Below are positions 11,200-20,220 of a stretch of 64,000 nucleotides of DNA, one piece after another (within the stretch, counting starts at the first letter, position 1; the number at the start of each line of letters is the position of its first letter). The translations under genes and the position numbers were made by a program. The notes under the pieces are model-generated. The model saw nothing but the letters and a program-made list of their open reading frames with translations. It had not been told where the DNA came from and did no database searches. The DNA lies in the NCBI GenBank assembly GCA_026706985.1, contig JAPOXR010000003.1:124001-188000 (forward strand). Direction: 5' to 3'. This DNA is from Paracoccaceae bacterium (GTDB lineage: Bacteria; Pseudomonadota; Alphaproteobacteria; Rhodobacterales; Rhodobacteraceae).

Positions 11200-11619
11200 C
11201 TAGCTGTCTCTCCTTTTTGTAATCATGATCCTGTTCATGTCATCCAGCCGCCGATAGCTGATCTCGTCAGCCATTGTCTTGACCAGATGCACCCCCAATC
11301 CACCGACCCGCCGCTGTTCCACCCCGCTGTCGAGATCCGGGCTCGGGGCATCTTCAAACGGATTGAATGCGTGACCGTCATCTGACATTTCAATCCTGAC
11401 CATGTCGGCCTCGGACTTCAGTTCAAGATGGATTGTCACCGACTTATCCTCCGAACCGTAACTGACCGCATTGAGCACCAGTTCCTCAAGCATCAGCCTG
11501 ATGGTGAAATCCAGATCCGGTGGCCATTCATTGGCGCGCCCGAAAGATTCCACCTGGGAATCAATCTGCGGCCATTGGTCACCGCATCCCTGGGCAGTGA
11601 TCGACAGAAGGTTGGTCAA
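11200..11619 (-). CDS. RsbW-type anti-sigma factor / serine protein kinase
   Basis: A 139-residue GHKL-fold ATPase of the RsbW/SpoIIAB type. The N box is in LMLEELVLNAVSYG, the G1 box in MSDDGHAFNP, and the G2 region in VGGLGVHLVKTM. Such kinases bind a sigma factor or other target and phosphorylate a STAS protein. It overlaps the end of the phosphatase gene (4 bases) and abuts the binding-protein gene, so the four minus-strand genes form one operon. No sigma factor gene is present in the window, so the target is unknown. Confidence 0.9.
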   Translation of the reverse strand: MTNLLSITAQGCGDQWPQIDSQVESFGRANEWPPDLDFTIRLMLEELVLNAVSYGSEDKSVTIHLELKSEADMVRIEMSDDGHAFNPFEDAPSPDLDSGVEQRRVGGLGVHLVKTMADEISYRRLDDMNRIMITKRRDS

Positions 11620-12776
11620 GGAAGTTCTCTCTTGAGCGCCGCGCAGGTGATATCGTCGGACTGAGGCGCATCACCGGCAAATTCCCGCACCGCATCGATA
11701 ACGGTCTGGCAGATCTGCTGTGGATCCATTCCGGCTGCGGCCGCTCCCAGTTCCAGCAACCTCGCCTCACCGAATTCCTCATCCGCCTCATTCATCGCCT
11801 CGGTAACACCATCGGTATAGAAAAACACCAAGTCGCCCGGATTCAACTGCAGCGCCCGGTCGCCGAAATCAGCCTCCAGCCAAACACCGAGGGCAATTCC
11901 GGGTGGCATCTCAATCAACTCCGCGCCGCCATCCGCACGTACCAGCATAGGCGCATTATGGCCGCCATTCGAATAGGAGAGCATGCCTGTCTCCAAATCA
12001 TAGATCGCGTAACATACGGTCACGAACATGCCGGCATCATTATCGTCCGACAACATCATGTTGATCTCCTGCAACGCTTCGCTCGGACGAAGGCCCCCGG
12101 TCGCCGCTCCTTTCAACAAAGTGCGGCTGGACATCATGAAAAGCGCCGCCGGTACGCCCTTGTCGGAAACATCGGCAATGGCAATTCCAGTCAGAGAATC
12201 GGTGAGCCGCATGATGTCAAAAAAGTCACCGCCGACATCGCGGGCCGGCTCCATGGCACCAAATACCTCATATCTTCTGTCTGACGGAAACCCGCTTGGC
12301 AGAATTGACTGCTGCATTTCCTTGGCGATTCCGAGTTCGTTCTGCAGCGAAATCAACCGATCACGCGCCTGCAGAGCCTCACGCCACATTTTCAGATGCT
12401 GTACCGTACGGCCGATGGTGATTTTCAGATCCTCAAAATCTATCGGCTTGGTTATGAAATCAAACGCACCCCTGTTCATGGCGACACGGATATTTTTCAT
12501 GTCACCATAGGCGGACACTATGACCGAGCGGATGTTCGGATTTACCGAGGGTATCTGCTGCAGCAGTGTGAGCCCGTCCATTTCAGGCATATTGATATCC
12601 GAAAGCACCATGTCGATATTCTCATCCGCATTCAGAATTTCAAGCGCTTCGACTCCGTTATGGGCGAACAGAAACTCGTAAATGCCGTTCCTGACCTCGC
12701 GCCGCATTCTCTGAAGAACCAGCGGTTCGACGTCGACTTCGTCATCAACAACCAGAATTCTGTAGGGTCCTGCCAT
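11616..12776 (-). CDS. Receiver-PP2C (RsbU/SpoIIE-type) serine phosphatase
   Basis: 386 residues in two domains. The N-terminal receiver (about 1-125) has the acidic pair D11-D12, phospho-acceptor D60 in LSDINMPEMDG, and K110 in FITKPIDF. A short helical linker (about 126-170) leads into a PP2C/SpoIIE phosphatase with metal-binding aspartates in VGGDFFD, IADVSDKGVPAALFM and YTDGVTEAMN. The likely job is to dephosphorylate the STAS protein when the receiver is phosphorylated by the histidine kinase of the same operon. First gene of that operon. Confidence 0.93.
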   Translation of the reverse strand: MAGPYRILVVDDEVDVEPLVLQRMRREVRNGIYEFLFAHNGVEALEILNADENIDMVLSDINMPEMDGLTLLQQIPSVNPNIRSVIVSAYGDMKNIRVAMNRGAFDFITKPIDFEDLKITIGRTVQHLKMWREALQARDRLISLQNELGIAKEMQQSILPSGFPSDRRYEVFGAMEPARDVGGDFFDIMRLTDSLTGIAIADVSDKGVPAALFMMSSRTLLKGAATGGLRPSEALQEINMMLSDDNDAGMFVTVCYAIYDLETGMLSYSNGGHNAPMLVRADGGAELIEMPPGIALGVWLEADFGDRALQLNPGDLVFFYTDGVTEAMNEADEEFGEARLLELGAAAAGMDPQQICQTVIDAVREFAGDAPQSDDITCAALKRELP

Positions 12777-12972
12777 ATCGGAATCCGTATTACTCTGCCG
12801 CCGTCTGTATCGACCTTAGCTTCCGAAAAGTCCATTGGCAAAGAATTTCGGGGAGCGGGAATGCAGCCGGTCACCGCCGACTATCAGACCCGGATGCGTA
12901 CCTGTGGAATCGACCGAATTGACCGTATTGCCATATGGTTGCAGCGGGAATTGACTGCCGCTAGGGTCCGCA

Positions 12973-14430
12973 GTGGATCTGCGCCAGAGGTTGCCGGTGG
13001 AAACCATCGACTACGAAGTTGACAGCAACATCTTCGACGAGATGTTTTCTTCCAAGGGCAATGTGCGCAGGCATTGCCGACACCTGCACGAATTTCTCAA
13101 AACACTCGGTCCGGGCGACGGAAAGAGTATTCAGGACCGCGTTGCCAAATCATTCCTCACAGATGGAATCGTTTTCACGGTTTACGGTGAAAACGGCGCC
13201 GGCGAACGCATCATCCCGGTGGATTTTGTCCCGAGGCTGATCACCGAGCGCCACTGGCAGAAACTGGAGGAAGGTCTGCGCCAGCGCGTAAAGGCGCTGA
13301 ACTGCTTTCTGAGTGACATTTATTCCGAAGCCAGAGCCATCAGGGATGGCGTGATTCCGGCTGAACTTGTTTTCGAGTGTCGAAATTATCTTCCGCAGTT
13401 GAAAGGCAGCTTTCCTGCCGGCGGCACCTGGGTGGTCGTTTGCGGCACCGACCTGGTGCGCACGAATGCCGGCTTCCAGGTATTGGAGGACAATTTGCAG
13501 GTTCCCTCCGGGGTTTCCTATATGCTTGCCAACAGGGCAGCGATAAAAACCAGCCTGAGGACACTGTTCAGAGCCTGCAAAGTCCGAAATATCGAAAATT
13601 ACGGGCATGCGCTGCGTGAGACATTGCAGGAAATCGCTCCGGCCGGGCGGCCGGAGCCGGTAATCGCGGTCATGACACCCGGCGTTTACAACTCCGCATT
13701 CTATGAGCATATGTTTCTGGCCCGGGAAATCGGATCGCCGCTTGTGGAAGGAAGGGATCTGATGGTGCGCGACCATCACGTCTATATGCGGACGATCAAA
13801 GGGCTGCGGCGCGTCGATGTGATCTACCGGCGCATCGATGACGTGTTTCTGGACCCTGAAATATTCCGTAAGGACTCTTTGCTGGGCGTGCCGGGACTGA
13901 TCGAGGCATGGAAACGCGGAAATGTGGCGCTGGCGAATGCACCGGGCACCGGAGTCGGTGATGACAAAAGCGTCTATGCCTATGTACCGGACCTTATCCG
14001 CTACTATCTGTCGCAGGAACCATTGCTCAAGAATGTGAAAACCAGATTGTGCCGTCATGAAAAAGATCTGCAGTACACCCTCGACAATCTAGCGGATTTG
14101 GTTGTCAAGCGTGTGGACGGATCTGGCGGATACGGAATGCTTGTCGGACCCGATTCCAGCCCTGCGGAGCGCGAGGCCTACGCTGCGGAAATCCGGGCGA
14201 ACCCCGGTGACTTCATTTCCCAGCCGGTGCTTGCGATTTCCCGTTCGCCCTGTCTCATCGACGGACGCCTGGAACCCCGGCATGTCGATCTGCGGCCTTT
14301 TGTGCTCACCGGGAGTCGAACCCGGATCGTACCCGGCGCGTTCTGCCGGGTGGCGCTCCGCCGTGGCAGTCTGGTTGTCAATTCCAGCCAGGGAGGTGGC
14401 GGCAAAGATCTTTGGGTGGTGTCCGGCTGA
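12973..14430 (+). CDS. Circularly permuted ATP-grasp protein (type 2)
   Basis: A 485-residue protein of the circularly permuted ATP-grasp family (DUF404/DUF407). Typical segments are FDEMFSSKGNVRRHCR near the N-terminus, VFTVYGENGAGERIIPVDFVPR, QVLEDNLQVPSGVSYMLANR and VKRVDGSGGYGMLVGP. ATP-grasp enzymes join a carboxylate to an amine; the substrate here is unknown. The GTG at 12973 has AGGG six bases upstream; a second GTG at 12997 has AGAGG at equal spacing and is equally possible. The next gene starts on the base after its stop, and the two form the core of the peptide-synthesis operons described for this family. Confidence 0.9.
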   Translation: MDLRQRLPVETIDYEVDSNIFDEMFSSKGNVRRHCRHLHEFLKTLGPGDGKSIQDRVAKSFLTDGIVFTVYGENGAGERIIPVDFVPRLITERHWQKLEEGLRQRVKALNCFLSDIYSEARAIRDGVIPAELVFECRNYLPQLKGSFPAGGTWVVVCGTDLVRTNAGFQVLEDNLQVPSGVSYMLANRAAIKTSLRTLFRACKVRNIENYGHALRETLQEIAPAGRPEPVIAVMTPGVYNSAFYEHMFLAREIGSPLVEGRDLMVRDHHVYMRTIKGLRRVDVIYRRIDDVFLDPEIFRKDSLLGVPGLIEAWKRGNVALANAPGTGVGDDKSVYAYVPDLIRYYLSQEPLLKNVKTRLCRHEKDLQYTLDNLADLVVKRVDGSGGYGMLVGPDSSPAEREAYAAEIRANPGDFISQPVLAISRSPCLIDGRLEPRHVDLRPFVLTGSRTRIVPGAFCRVALRRGSLVVNSSQGGGGKDLWVVSG

Positions 14431-15381
14431 ATGCTGATCCGCAGCGCTGATGGACTCTTTTGGATGGGCCGCTACCTTGAGCGCGCCGGTTTGATCTGCC
14501 GGATGATCCAGATTCAACTTTCGGCACTGATCGACAGGCCGTTACCGGAAATCCATTTCGGCTGGAGCCGGATTTACGGTTCACTGAAAACCCGGCCGCA
14601 TGGCGGCATGATCGAACATCCCGATGATGTCTTTGCGCTGGCGGACGCCTTTACGCTCGCGGGAGACCTCACGCTTTCGCGGAATTTCTCGTCCATCAAG
14701 ACCTGTTTCGAATTCGGACGCGAAAATGCGCGTCAGATGCGGCATCTGATCAGCGATGAAATGTGGAGTTCGTTGAATCAATGCTTTCTGGAATTCCAGA
14801 AAGTTGAAATGCATGATGTCTGGCGCGCAGAGCCGGAGAAATTCTATGCCGCGTTGGAACGCGAGTTCGAAACTTTCTTCGCCCTCGCTTCGGCAACCAT
14901 GTATCGGGACAGGGCCTGGCATTTCATTCGACTCGGGCGGCTCCTCGACAGGAACCAGTTGACGGCGTCCTTCATGATCAGCCATTGCCAGCGCAGCGTT
15001 GAATTTCCGGAACTTCGGCAGACCGGTGTGCGGACGATGCTGCGGACGTTCCGTGCCGAGGAAAGTTACCGCAGAATGCATGGTTATGAGCCGCATCAGC
15101 ACAACGCAATCGATATGCTGGTTTCCGACCCCAACCTGTCGGCCTCGCTGCTTACGGGAATTTCCCAGATTGTCCGCGATCTCGAATCCATCGGCCACGG
15201 CATCCGGGGGAATCGTAACGATGCGCTGGATGCCGCCAGAACAATCGCGTTGCGGGTCGATCAGTTCCGGCAGGATAAGAGATTTCGTGACAGCCGCCTT
15301 CTCGACATTGAATCGGCATCGCTTGACCTGCACAATTTAATCGGCAGCCAGTATTTTTCACCTGACGAAAATGAGCGTTGA
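14431..15381 (+). CDS. Alpha-E domain protein (DUF403)
   Basis: A 316-residue, all-helical protein of the alpha-E (DUF403) family, beginning MLIRSADGLFWMGRYLERAG, the family signature. Its ATG directly follows the TGA of the ATP-grasp gene. The two families nearly always occur together; the operons usually also encode a transglutaminase-like and a proteasome-type NTN hydrolase, which are missing here. The biochemical role of alpha-E domains is unknown; a role in peptide ligation with the ATP-grasp protein has been proposed. Confidence 0.9.
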   Translation: MLIRSADGLFWMGRYLERAGLICRMIQIQLSALIDRPLPEIHFGWSRIYGSLKTRPHGGMIEHPDDVFALADAFTLAGDLTLSRNFSSIKTCFEFGRENARQMRHLISDEMWSSLNQCFLEFQKVEMHDVWRAEPEKFYAALEREFETFFALASATMYRDRAWHFIRLGRLLDRNQLTASFMISHCQRSVEFPELRQTGVRTMLRTFRAEESYRRMHGYEPHQHNAIDMLVSDPNLSASLLTGISQIVRDLESIGHGIRGNRNDALDAARTIALRVDQFRQDKRFRDSRLLDIESASLDLHNLIGSQYFSPDENER

Positions 15382-15386
15382 TTCGG

Positions 15387-18300
15387 ATGCAAGAGATCGC
15401 TCCGATCTGGCTTGAGAATTATACCGGGTTCCCACGTCCGAGTGATGCCGAGGCGCTGCAGGCACGCTGGCAGCAGTGGGAATCAGCAATCGACCAGCTT
15501 GAAGATACGGGGATACGGGAATTCAGCCGCTTGGTATCGACCGATGCGGGAGGCAAGGCTCTTTTTGATTCGATTTTCGGGAACAGCATTTTCCTGAGCC
15601 ACAATCTCATTTCGGATCCGGCACTGGCATGCGCGTTGGCGACCGGAGGCCCCGATCATGTGGTCGCCGATACCCTTGCCGATCTCGGCAGCCTGCACCG
15701 GCTTGGCGATGAGAGCCGGTCCGAACTCATGACCCGCCTGCGACGGGCCAAGACGGCTGTCGCATCCGCCGCCGCCGCCGCCGATATCGGTCTCGCACCG
15801 CCGGTGATGCAGGTTACGGGGTGGTTGACGGAATTGGCATCCGCTTCGCTGCAGGCGACCTGTTCGCATTTGCTGCGGGAACTTCATGACCGCGGCAAGC
15901 TGCGGCTTGTCAATGCGGATGCGCCGGAATTCGAGTCCGGGCTGATCGTGCTCGGGATGGGAAAATTCGGTGCCGGCGAGTTGAACTTCTCCAGCGACAT
16001 CGATCTCATTATCCTGTTTGAGGATGAGGCGCCCTGTCTTGATGCCGGCACTCATCAGCGGGTTTTCTCGCAATTGGCCCGGAACCTTGTCACCGTCATG
16101 GCGAAACGAACCGCCGATGGTTATGTGTTCCGGACAGATCTGAGGCTGCGGCCTGATCCGGGCACTACACCGCCGGCCGTATCGGTTGACCGCGCTTACC
16201 GCTACTATCTGACGCTTGGCCAGACTTGGGAACGGGCCGCTATGATCAAGGCCCGGCCTGTCGCCGGTGATATCGCGGCGGGGGAACGTTTTCTGCGGAC
16301 AAACAGCGGATTTGTCTGGCGGCGCAGCCTCGACTTTCCGGCATTGAGCGAAATTCAATCCATGAAGCGGCGGATAAACGCCCATAAGGGAAGCGGTGAA
16401 ATCGCCGTGGAAAACCACAATGTGAAGCTCGGGCGCGGCGGAATCCGCGAGATCGAGTTTCTTACCCAGACCCGGCAATTGATCTGGGGTGGGCAGGATC
16501 GGGCGCTGCGCGGCAGGGGAACGCTGGCGATGCTGGACCGTCTTGCCGCCGCCGGACGCATACAGGTAGCCGCGGCGACTGAACTCAAACTTGCCTATGA
16601 GTTTCTCCGCAGGATTGAGCATCGTGTGCAGATGATTGACGACCAGCAGACACATTCTCTTCCATCATCGGCACAAGGCATTGAAAAGCTGTCGGTTTTC
16701 CTGGGATATGATGAAGCAGATCAATTTCGTGGTGACTTGCTCCGGCAACTTCGGATTGTTGAGCGGCACTATAACAGCATGTTTGAGCGTTCATCCGCCG
16801 GCACAAGGGATGTCACACTCGATTTTCACGACTCAATGGCAAAGACGGAAACAATTGATGCGCTGAGAACTCTCGGTTTCCGGGATACTGAAACCGTCTA
16901 CCAACATGTTCAAGCCTGGATCCAGGGCAGGGTCCGGGCCTCGCATACGCACCGGGCACAGCAGATTTTGCGGGAGAATATCGTCCCACTGGTCAGATCA
17001 TTTGCCGACACGCCCGATCCGGATGTCGCACTGGCGCGCTTCAGCGGCCTACTTGGCCGTATCTCGCGCAGCATTAACCTGTTTTCCGCGATGGCCGCCG
17101 AATCCAGTCTCATGCGGTTGGTTGCCGAAATCATGGGTTCGGCCCCGCGCCTTGCGGAGTGGCTCACTCAGCAGCCGGTATTGCTGGAAGGATTACTGGA
17201 ATCTGATTTTCAACAGCTTGATTTTTCGGATGAATTTGGACTTGAACCGGATGCGGCTGAAGCGGCGCGGCGGGGATTGGTGCGCCTGTTTTACGAGCGC
17301 GAATTCGGCCTGAAACAGGTAAGCGCCGATCTGGACAGCCACATTCAGGCGGAAGCCGGCGGGAATACCGATATGCAGGGTCTGTTGGATGCGCAGCGGC
17401 GCTGGACCCGCAACCGCAAGTTCCAGATCGGCATCCATATGCTTCGTGGCGATCTTCTTCCGGCACAGGCTTCCATGCCCTTGAGCAGCATAGCCGAGAG
17501 CTGCCTGAAATCCCTTCTCTCCCATGTTCAGAGGGAATTCGCCGGACTCCACGGTGAAGTTGAAGGCGGCCGGTTCGCGATCATTGCCGGCGGTCGGCTC
17601 GGCAGTGCGGAAATGACACTGGCTTCAGACCTGGATCTGATATTTGTTTACAGCCATGCGGTCGGTGCCACGGCATCGAATGGCCGCAAGCCTTTGTCGC
17701 CGACACAGTATTACGCCAAGCTCAGCCGGAGATTTCTCAACGGGGTCACCGCCCCGACCGCCGAGGGAAGGCTGTATGAAGTCGATATGCGACTCCGTCC
17801 AAGTGGAAAATCCGGTCCGATCGCCTGTTCAATCGAGCGCTTTGAACACTACCAGCATAATGATGCCTGGACTTGGGAACACCAAGCCCTGACCCGGGCC
17901 CGTGTCATCTATGCCGAGGGTAATCTCGGAAGGCGGTTGAACTCCATCATCCTGAACGTCCTGTGCACGCAGCGGAATTCGGCGGAACTCGCGGACGACA
18001 TTCGCAACATGCGCCAACGTATCCGCGACGAGTTGGAAGATCCAAAAAACCCGACGATCAAGTATCGTCAGGGCGGCATTCTGGATGCGGAGTTCATCGC
18101 CCAGTTCCTGCAGCTGAAACATGCCGCGGAGTTTCCAGCCATTTTGCAGCGTGATGCCGGTTCAGCTTTCGCCAAAGCCGGCGAATTGGGGATTCTGCAA
18201 CCTTCACACGCGCAGGAATTACACCGCGACCTGCTGTTCTGGCGCAACACCCAGGGGATCCTGCTGCTGACGGCGGAAAACGACCATATCGAGGAAGATG

Positions 18301-18425
18301 CCGCCAGTGCTCTGCAAAGGAGTTTCGGCGGTCAGGGCAGCGACTTCCTGATATCGTCATTCCTGGATTCGATGCAGGAAACCAGCGAACGCATCGCGTC
18401 CCGCTTCGATTCACTGATCCAGTAA
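15387..18425 (+). CDS. glnE: Bifunctional glutamine synthetase adenylyltransferase/deadenylylase (GlnE)
   Basis: Controls glutamine synthetase by adding and removing AMP under nitrogen (PII) signals. Both nucleotidyltransferase halves are visible: GMGKFGAGELNFSSDIDLIIL in the N-terminal adenylyl-removase half and GGRLGSAEMTLASDLDLIFVY in the C-terminal adenylyltransferase half, each with the DxD metal pair. The length of 1,012 residues is typical. I chose the ATG at 15387; a TTG at 15378 overlaps the stop of the alpha-E gene but has its ribosome site too close. The tight link to the ATP-grasp/alpha-E pair suggests read-through transcription. Confidence 0.95.
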   Translation: MQEIAPIWLENYTGFPRPSDAEALQARWQQWESAIDQLEDTGIREFSRLVSTDAGGKALFDSIFGNSIFLSHNLISDPALACALATGGPDHVVADTLADLGSLHRLGDESRSELMTRLRRAKTAVASAAAAADIGLAPPVMQVTGWLTELASASLQATCSHLLRELHDRGKLRLVNADAPEFESGLIVLGMGKFGAGELNFSSDIDLIILFEDEAPCLDAGTHQRVFSQLARNLVTVMAKRTADGYVFRTDLRLRPDPGTTPPAVSVDRAYRYYLTLGQTWERAAMIKARPVAGDIAAGERFLRTNSGFVWRRSLDFPALSEIQSMKRRINAHKGSGEIAVENHNVKLGRGGIREIEFLTQTRQLIWGGQDRALRGRGTLAMLDRLAAAGRIQVAAATELKLAYEFLRRIEHRVQMIDDQQTHSLPSSAQGIEKLSVFLGYDEADQFRGDLLRQLRIVERHYNSMFERSSAGTRDVTLDFHDSMAKTETIDALRTLGFRDTETVYQHVQAWIQGRVRASHTHRAQQILRENIVPLVRSFADTPDPDVALARFSGLLGRISRSINLFSAMAAESSLMRLVAEIMGSAPRLAEWLTQQPVLLEGLLESDFQQLDFSDEFGLEPDAAEAARRGLVRLFYEREFGLKQVSADLDSHIQAEAGGNTDMQGLLDAQRRWTRNRKFQIGIHMLRGDLLPAQASMPLSSIAESCLKSLLSHVQREFAGLHGEVEGGRFAIIAGGRLGSAEMTLASDLDLIFVYSHAVGATASNGRKPLSPTQYYAKLSRRFLNGVTAPTAEGRLYEVDMRLRPSGKSGPIACSIERFEHYQHNDAWTWEHQALTRARVIYAEGNLGRRLNSIILNVLCTQRNSAELADDIRNMRQRIRDELEDPKNPTIKYRQGGILDAEFIAQFLQLKHAAEFPAILQRDAGSAFAKAGELGILQPSHAQELHRDLLFWRNTQGILLLTAENDHIEEDAASALQRSFGGQGSDFLISSFLDSMQETSERIASRFDSLIQ

Positions 18426-18426
18426 C

Positions 18427-19221
18427 CTATTCCGCCCTTGATTCCGGCACCTGCATCCAATCGGGATTTCGCCGTTCGAAAAACGCGCTGATCCCTTCCG
18501 CCGCTTCAGCTGTCTCCCAGCGTGCCGTCAGGCGGTCGGCGGTCTGTTGAATCAACTCGCCGCCGCCGCCCTTCAGCCATGTCAATGCTTTCGCTTCCGC
18601 GACCGCCTCCGGCGCCGCACACAGAAACTCCTCCGCCTCCCGCCGCGCTTCCGAATCCAAACGGGCAGGTTCAACGGCCTTGGTCGCAAGTCCGATTGTG
18701 ACCGCTTCGCAGGCATCGAAACGCTTCCCGGAAATGAAGTGGCGCCGCGCCGGGGCGGCGCCGATTTTTGCAATCACATAGGGAGAAATTGTCGCTGGAA
18801 TCAGCCCGAGCCGAACTTCGCTGAATGCGAATTCCGCTGATGCCGCCACCAGGCAGATGTCGCATACAGACATGAGCCCGATACCTCCGCCGAAAGCATT
18901 TCCCTGAACCTTGCCTATGGTCGGCTTCGGCAACCGGCCCCATCTGTTAAGCATTTGTGCCAGTTTCAATGACTCGCGGCGCCGCTCAATTGCGCCGGCA
19001 TTGATCATTGACCGCATCCATCCGAGATCCGCACCGGCACAAAAACTTCTGCCCACAGCGCCGAGGATGACCGCACGGATATCCGGATCATTGCCAATCA
19101 GGCCAGCGGCATTGTGCAACTCCTCGATCATCTCCGCTGACATGGCATTATGCTTCCCGGGACGGTTCAATTCGACCGATACGATGCCAGGTCCGGCGCG
19201 GCTGATCCTCAACGTGTTCAT
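18427..19221 (-). CDS. liuC: Enoyl-CoA hydratase/isomerase, probable methylglutaconyl-CoA hydratase
   Basis: A 264-residue crotonase-fold enzyme. The oxyanion-hole segments are GRSFCAGADLGWMRSM and GNAFGGGIGLMSVCDI, and the glutamate in FSEVRLGLIPATISPYV is the expected catalytic position. The ADLGWM motif together with the neighbouring isovaleryl-CoA dehydrogenase, methylcrotonyl-CoA carboxylase and HMG-CoA lyase genes points to hydration of 3-methylglutaconyl-CoA, step four of leucine degradation. Last gene of the operon, 4 bases after the beta-keto acid cleavage enzyme gene, and convergent with glnE. Confidence 0.88.
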   Translation of the reverse strand: MNTLRISRAGPGIVSVELNRPGKHNAMSAEMIEELHNAAGLIGNDPDIRAVILGAVGRSFCAGADLGWMRSMINAGAIERRRESLKLAQMLNRWGRLPKPTIGKVQGNAFGGGIGLMSVCDICLVAASAEFAFSEVRLGLIPATISPYVIAKIGAAPARRHFISGKRFDACEAVTIGLATKAVEPARLDSEARREAEEFLCAAPEAVAEAKALTWLKGGGGELIQQTADRLTARWETAEAAEGISAFFERRNPDWMQVPESRAE

Positions 19222-19225
19222 GTAC

Positions 19226-20143
19226 TCAGCCCGGAACCATCGCCCGCTTGGTCAGCCCGAGATTTTTCCGGACATCTTCCGGACCGATGATTTCCGCACC
19301 CAGCGACTCCACAATCCGGACAGCTTTTTCCACCAACTGCTCATTGGTCGCGAGAACACCGCGTTCCAGCATCAGGTTATCTTCCAGCCCCACGCGCACA
19401 TTGCCGCCGGCGAGCACCGCCGCAGCCACATAGGGCATCTGGTTCCGCCCGAGCGAAAAGGCCGAGAAGACCCAGTTGCGGGGTACATTATTCACCATGG
19501 CAAGAAAGGTGTTCAAATCGTCGGGAGCGCCCCAGGGAATGCCCATGCAAAGCTGTACCAGCGCCGGGCTTTCGAGTATGCCTTCTTCGACCAGCTGTTT
19601 GGCAAACCATAACTGTCCGGTTTCAAAGGCTTCAATTTCCGGCTTCACGCCGGCCTCGGTCATCAATCGGCCCATTTCACGAAGCATCCCGGGTGTATTG
19701 ACCATGAGATAATCCGCCTCGGCGAAATTCATGGTACCGCAATCCAGTGTGCAGATTTCCGGCCGGCACTCGACAATATGCCTGACCCGTTCGGCGGCAC
19801 CGGCCATATCGGTGCCGGCGCTGTCAGGCGGCAATGGAGCATGGGTCGGCCCCAATGTCAGATCTCCACCCATTCCCGCGGTCAAATTCAGCACCATATC
19901 ACAGTCCGAATCCCGGATTCTGGCTGTTACCTCCCGATAATAATCAAGCTTTCTGGAGGGCACGCCCGTCTCCGGATCCCGAACATGGCAGTGCACAACC
20001 GCGGCTCCCGCTTTTGCCGCCGCTATCGCGCTGTCGGCGATCTCCCGCGGTGACCGTGGGACATGGCGACTCCGATCCTGGGTGCCACCGGCTCCGGTTA
20101 CAGCGCATGTGATGAAAACTTTCCGGCTCATACTGAGTGGCAT
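19226..20143 (-). CDS. Beta-keto acid cleavage enzyme (BKACE, DUF849 family)
   Basis: A 305-residue TIM-barrel, zinc-dependent enzyme of the 3-keto-5-aminohexanoate cleavage family. Family marks are FITCAVTGAG at the start, the zinc ligands in VVHCHVRD, a glutamate in KPEIEAFETGQL and the end GPEDVRKNLGL. BKACE enzymes react a beta-keto acid with acetyl-CoA to give acetoacetate and a new CoA ester. The start ATG has GAGG eight bases upstream. Its place inside a leucine-degradation operon is unusual; the substrate is not fixed by sequence, though dehydrocarnitine is one known for close relatives and a CntA-like Rieske oxygenase is encoded elsewhere in the window. Confidence 0.88.
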   Translation of the reverse strand: MPLSMSRKVFITCAVTGAGGTQDRSRHVPRSPREIADSAIAAAKAGAAVVHCHVRDPETGVPSRKLDYYREVTARIRDSDCDMVLNLTAGMGGDLTLGPTHAPLPPDSAGTDMAGAAERVRHIVECRPEICTLDCGTMNFAEADYLMVNTPGMLREMGRLMTEAGVKPEIEAFETGQLWFAKQLVEEGILESPALVQLCMGIPWGAPDDLNTFLAMVNNVPRNWVFSAFSLGRNQMPYVAAAVLAGGNVRVGLEDNLMLERGVLATNEQLVEKAVRIVESLGAEIIGPEDVRKNLGLTKRAMVPG

Positions 20144-20220
20144 GATTTTACCTCGCTCCGAACTGACCGCTCTGTGCCGGAATCAAACACCTGAACGGGT
20201 TCCACCGCAATCACCAATTG

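Noticed and set aside
13150-17552. Long minus-strand frames opposite the ATP-grasp, alpha-E and glnE genes (up to 390 codons)
   Set aside because: They lie fully antisense to well-supported genes and show no family pattern; GC-rich codon use opens such frames by chance.
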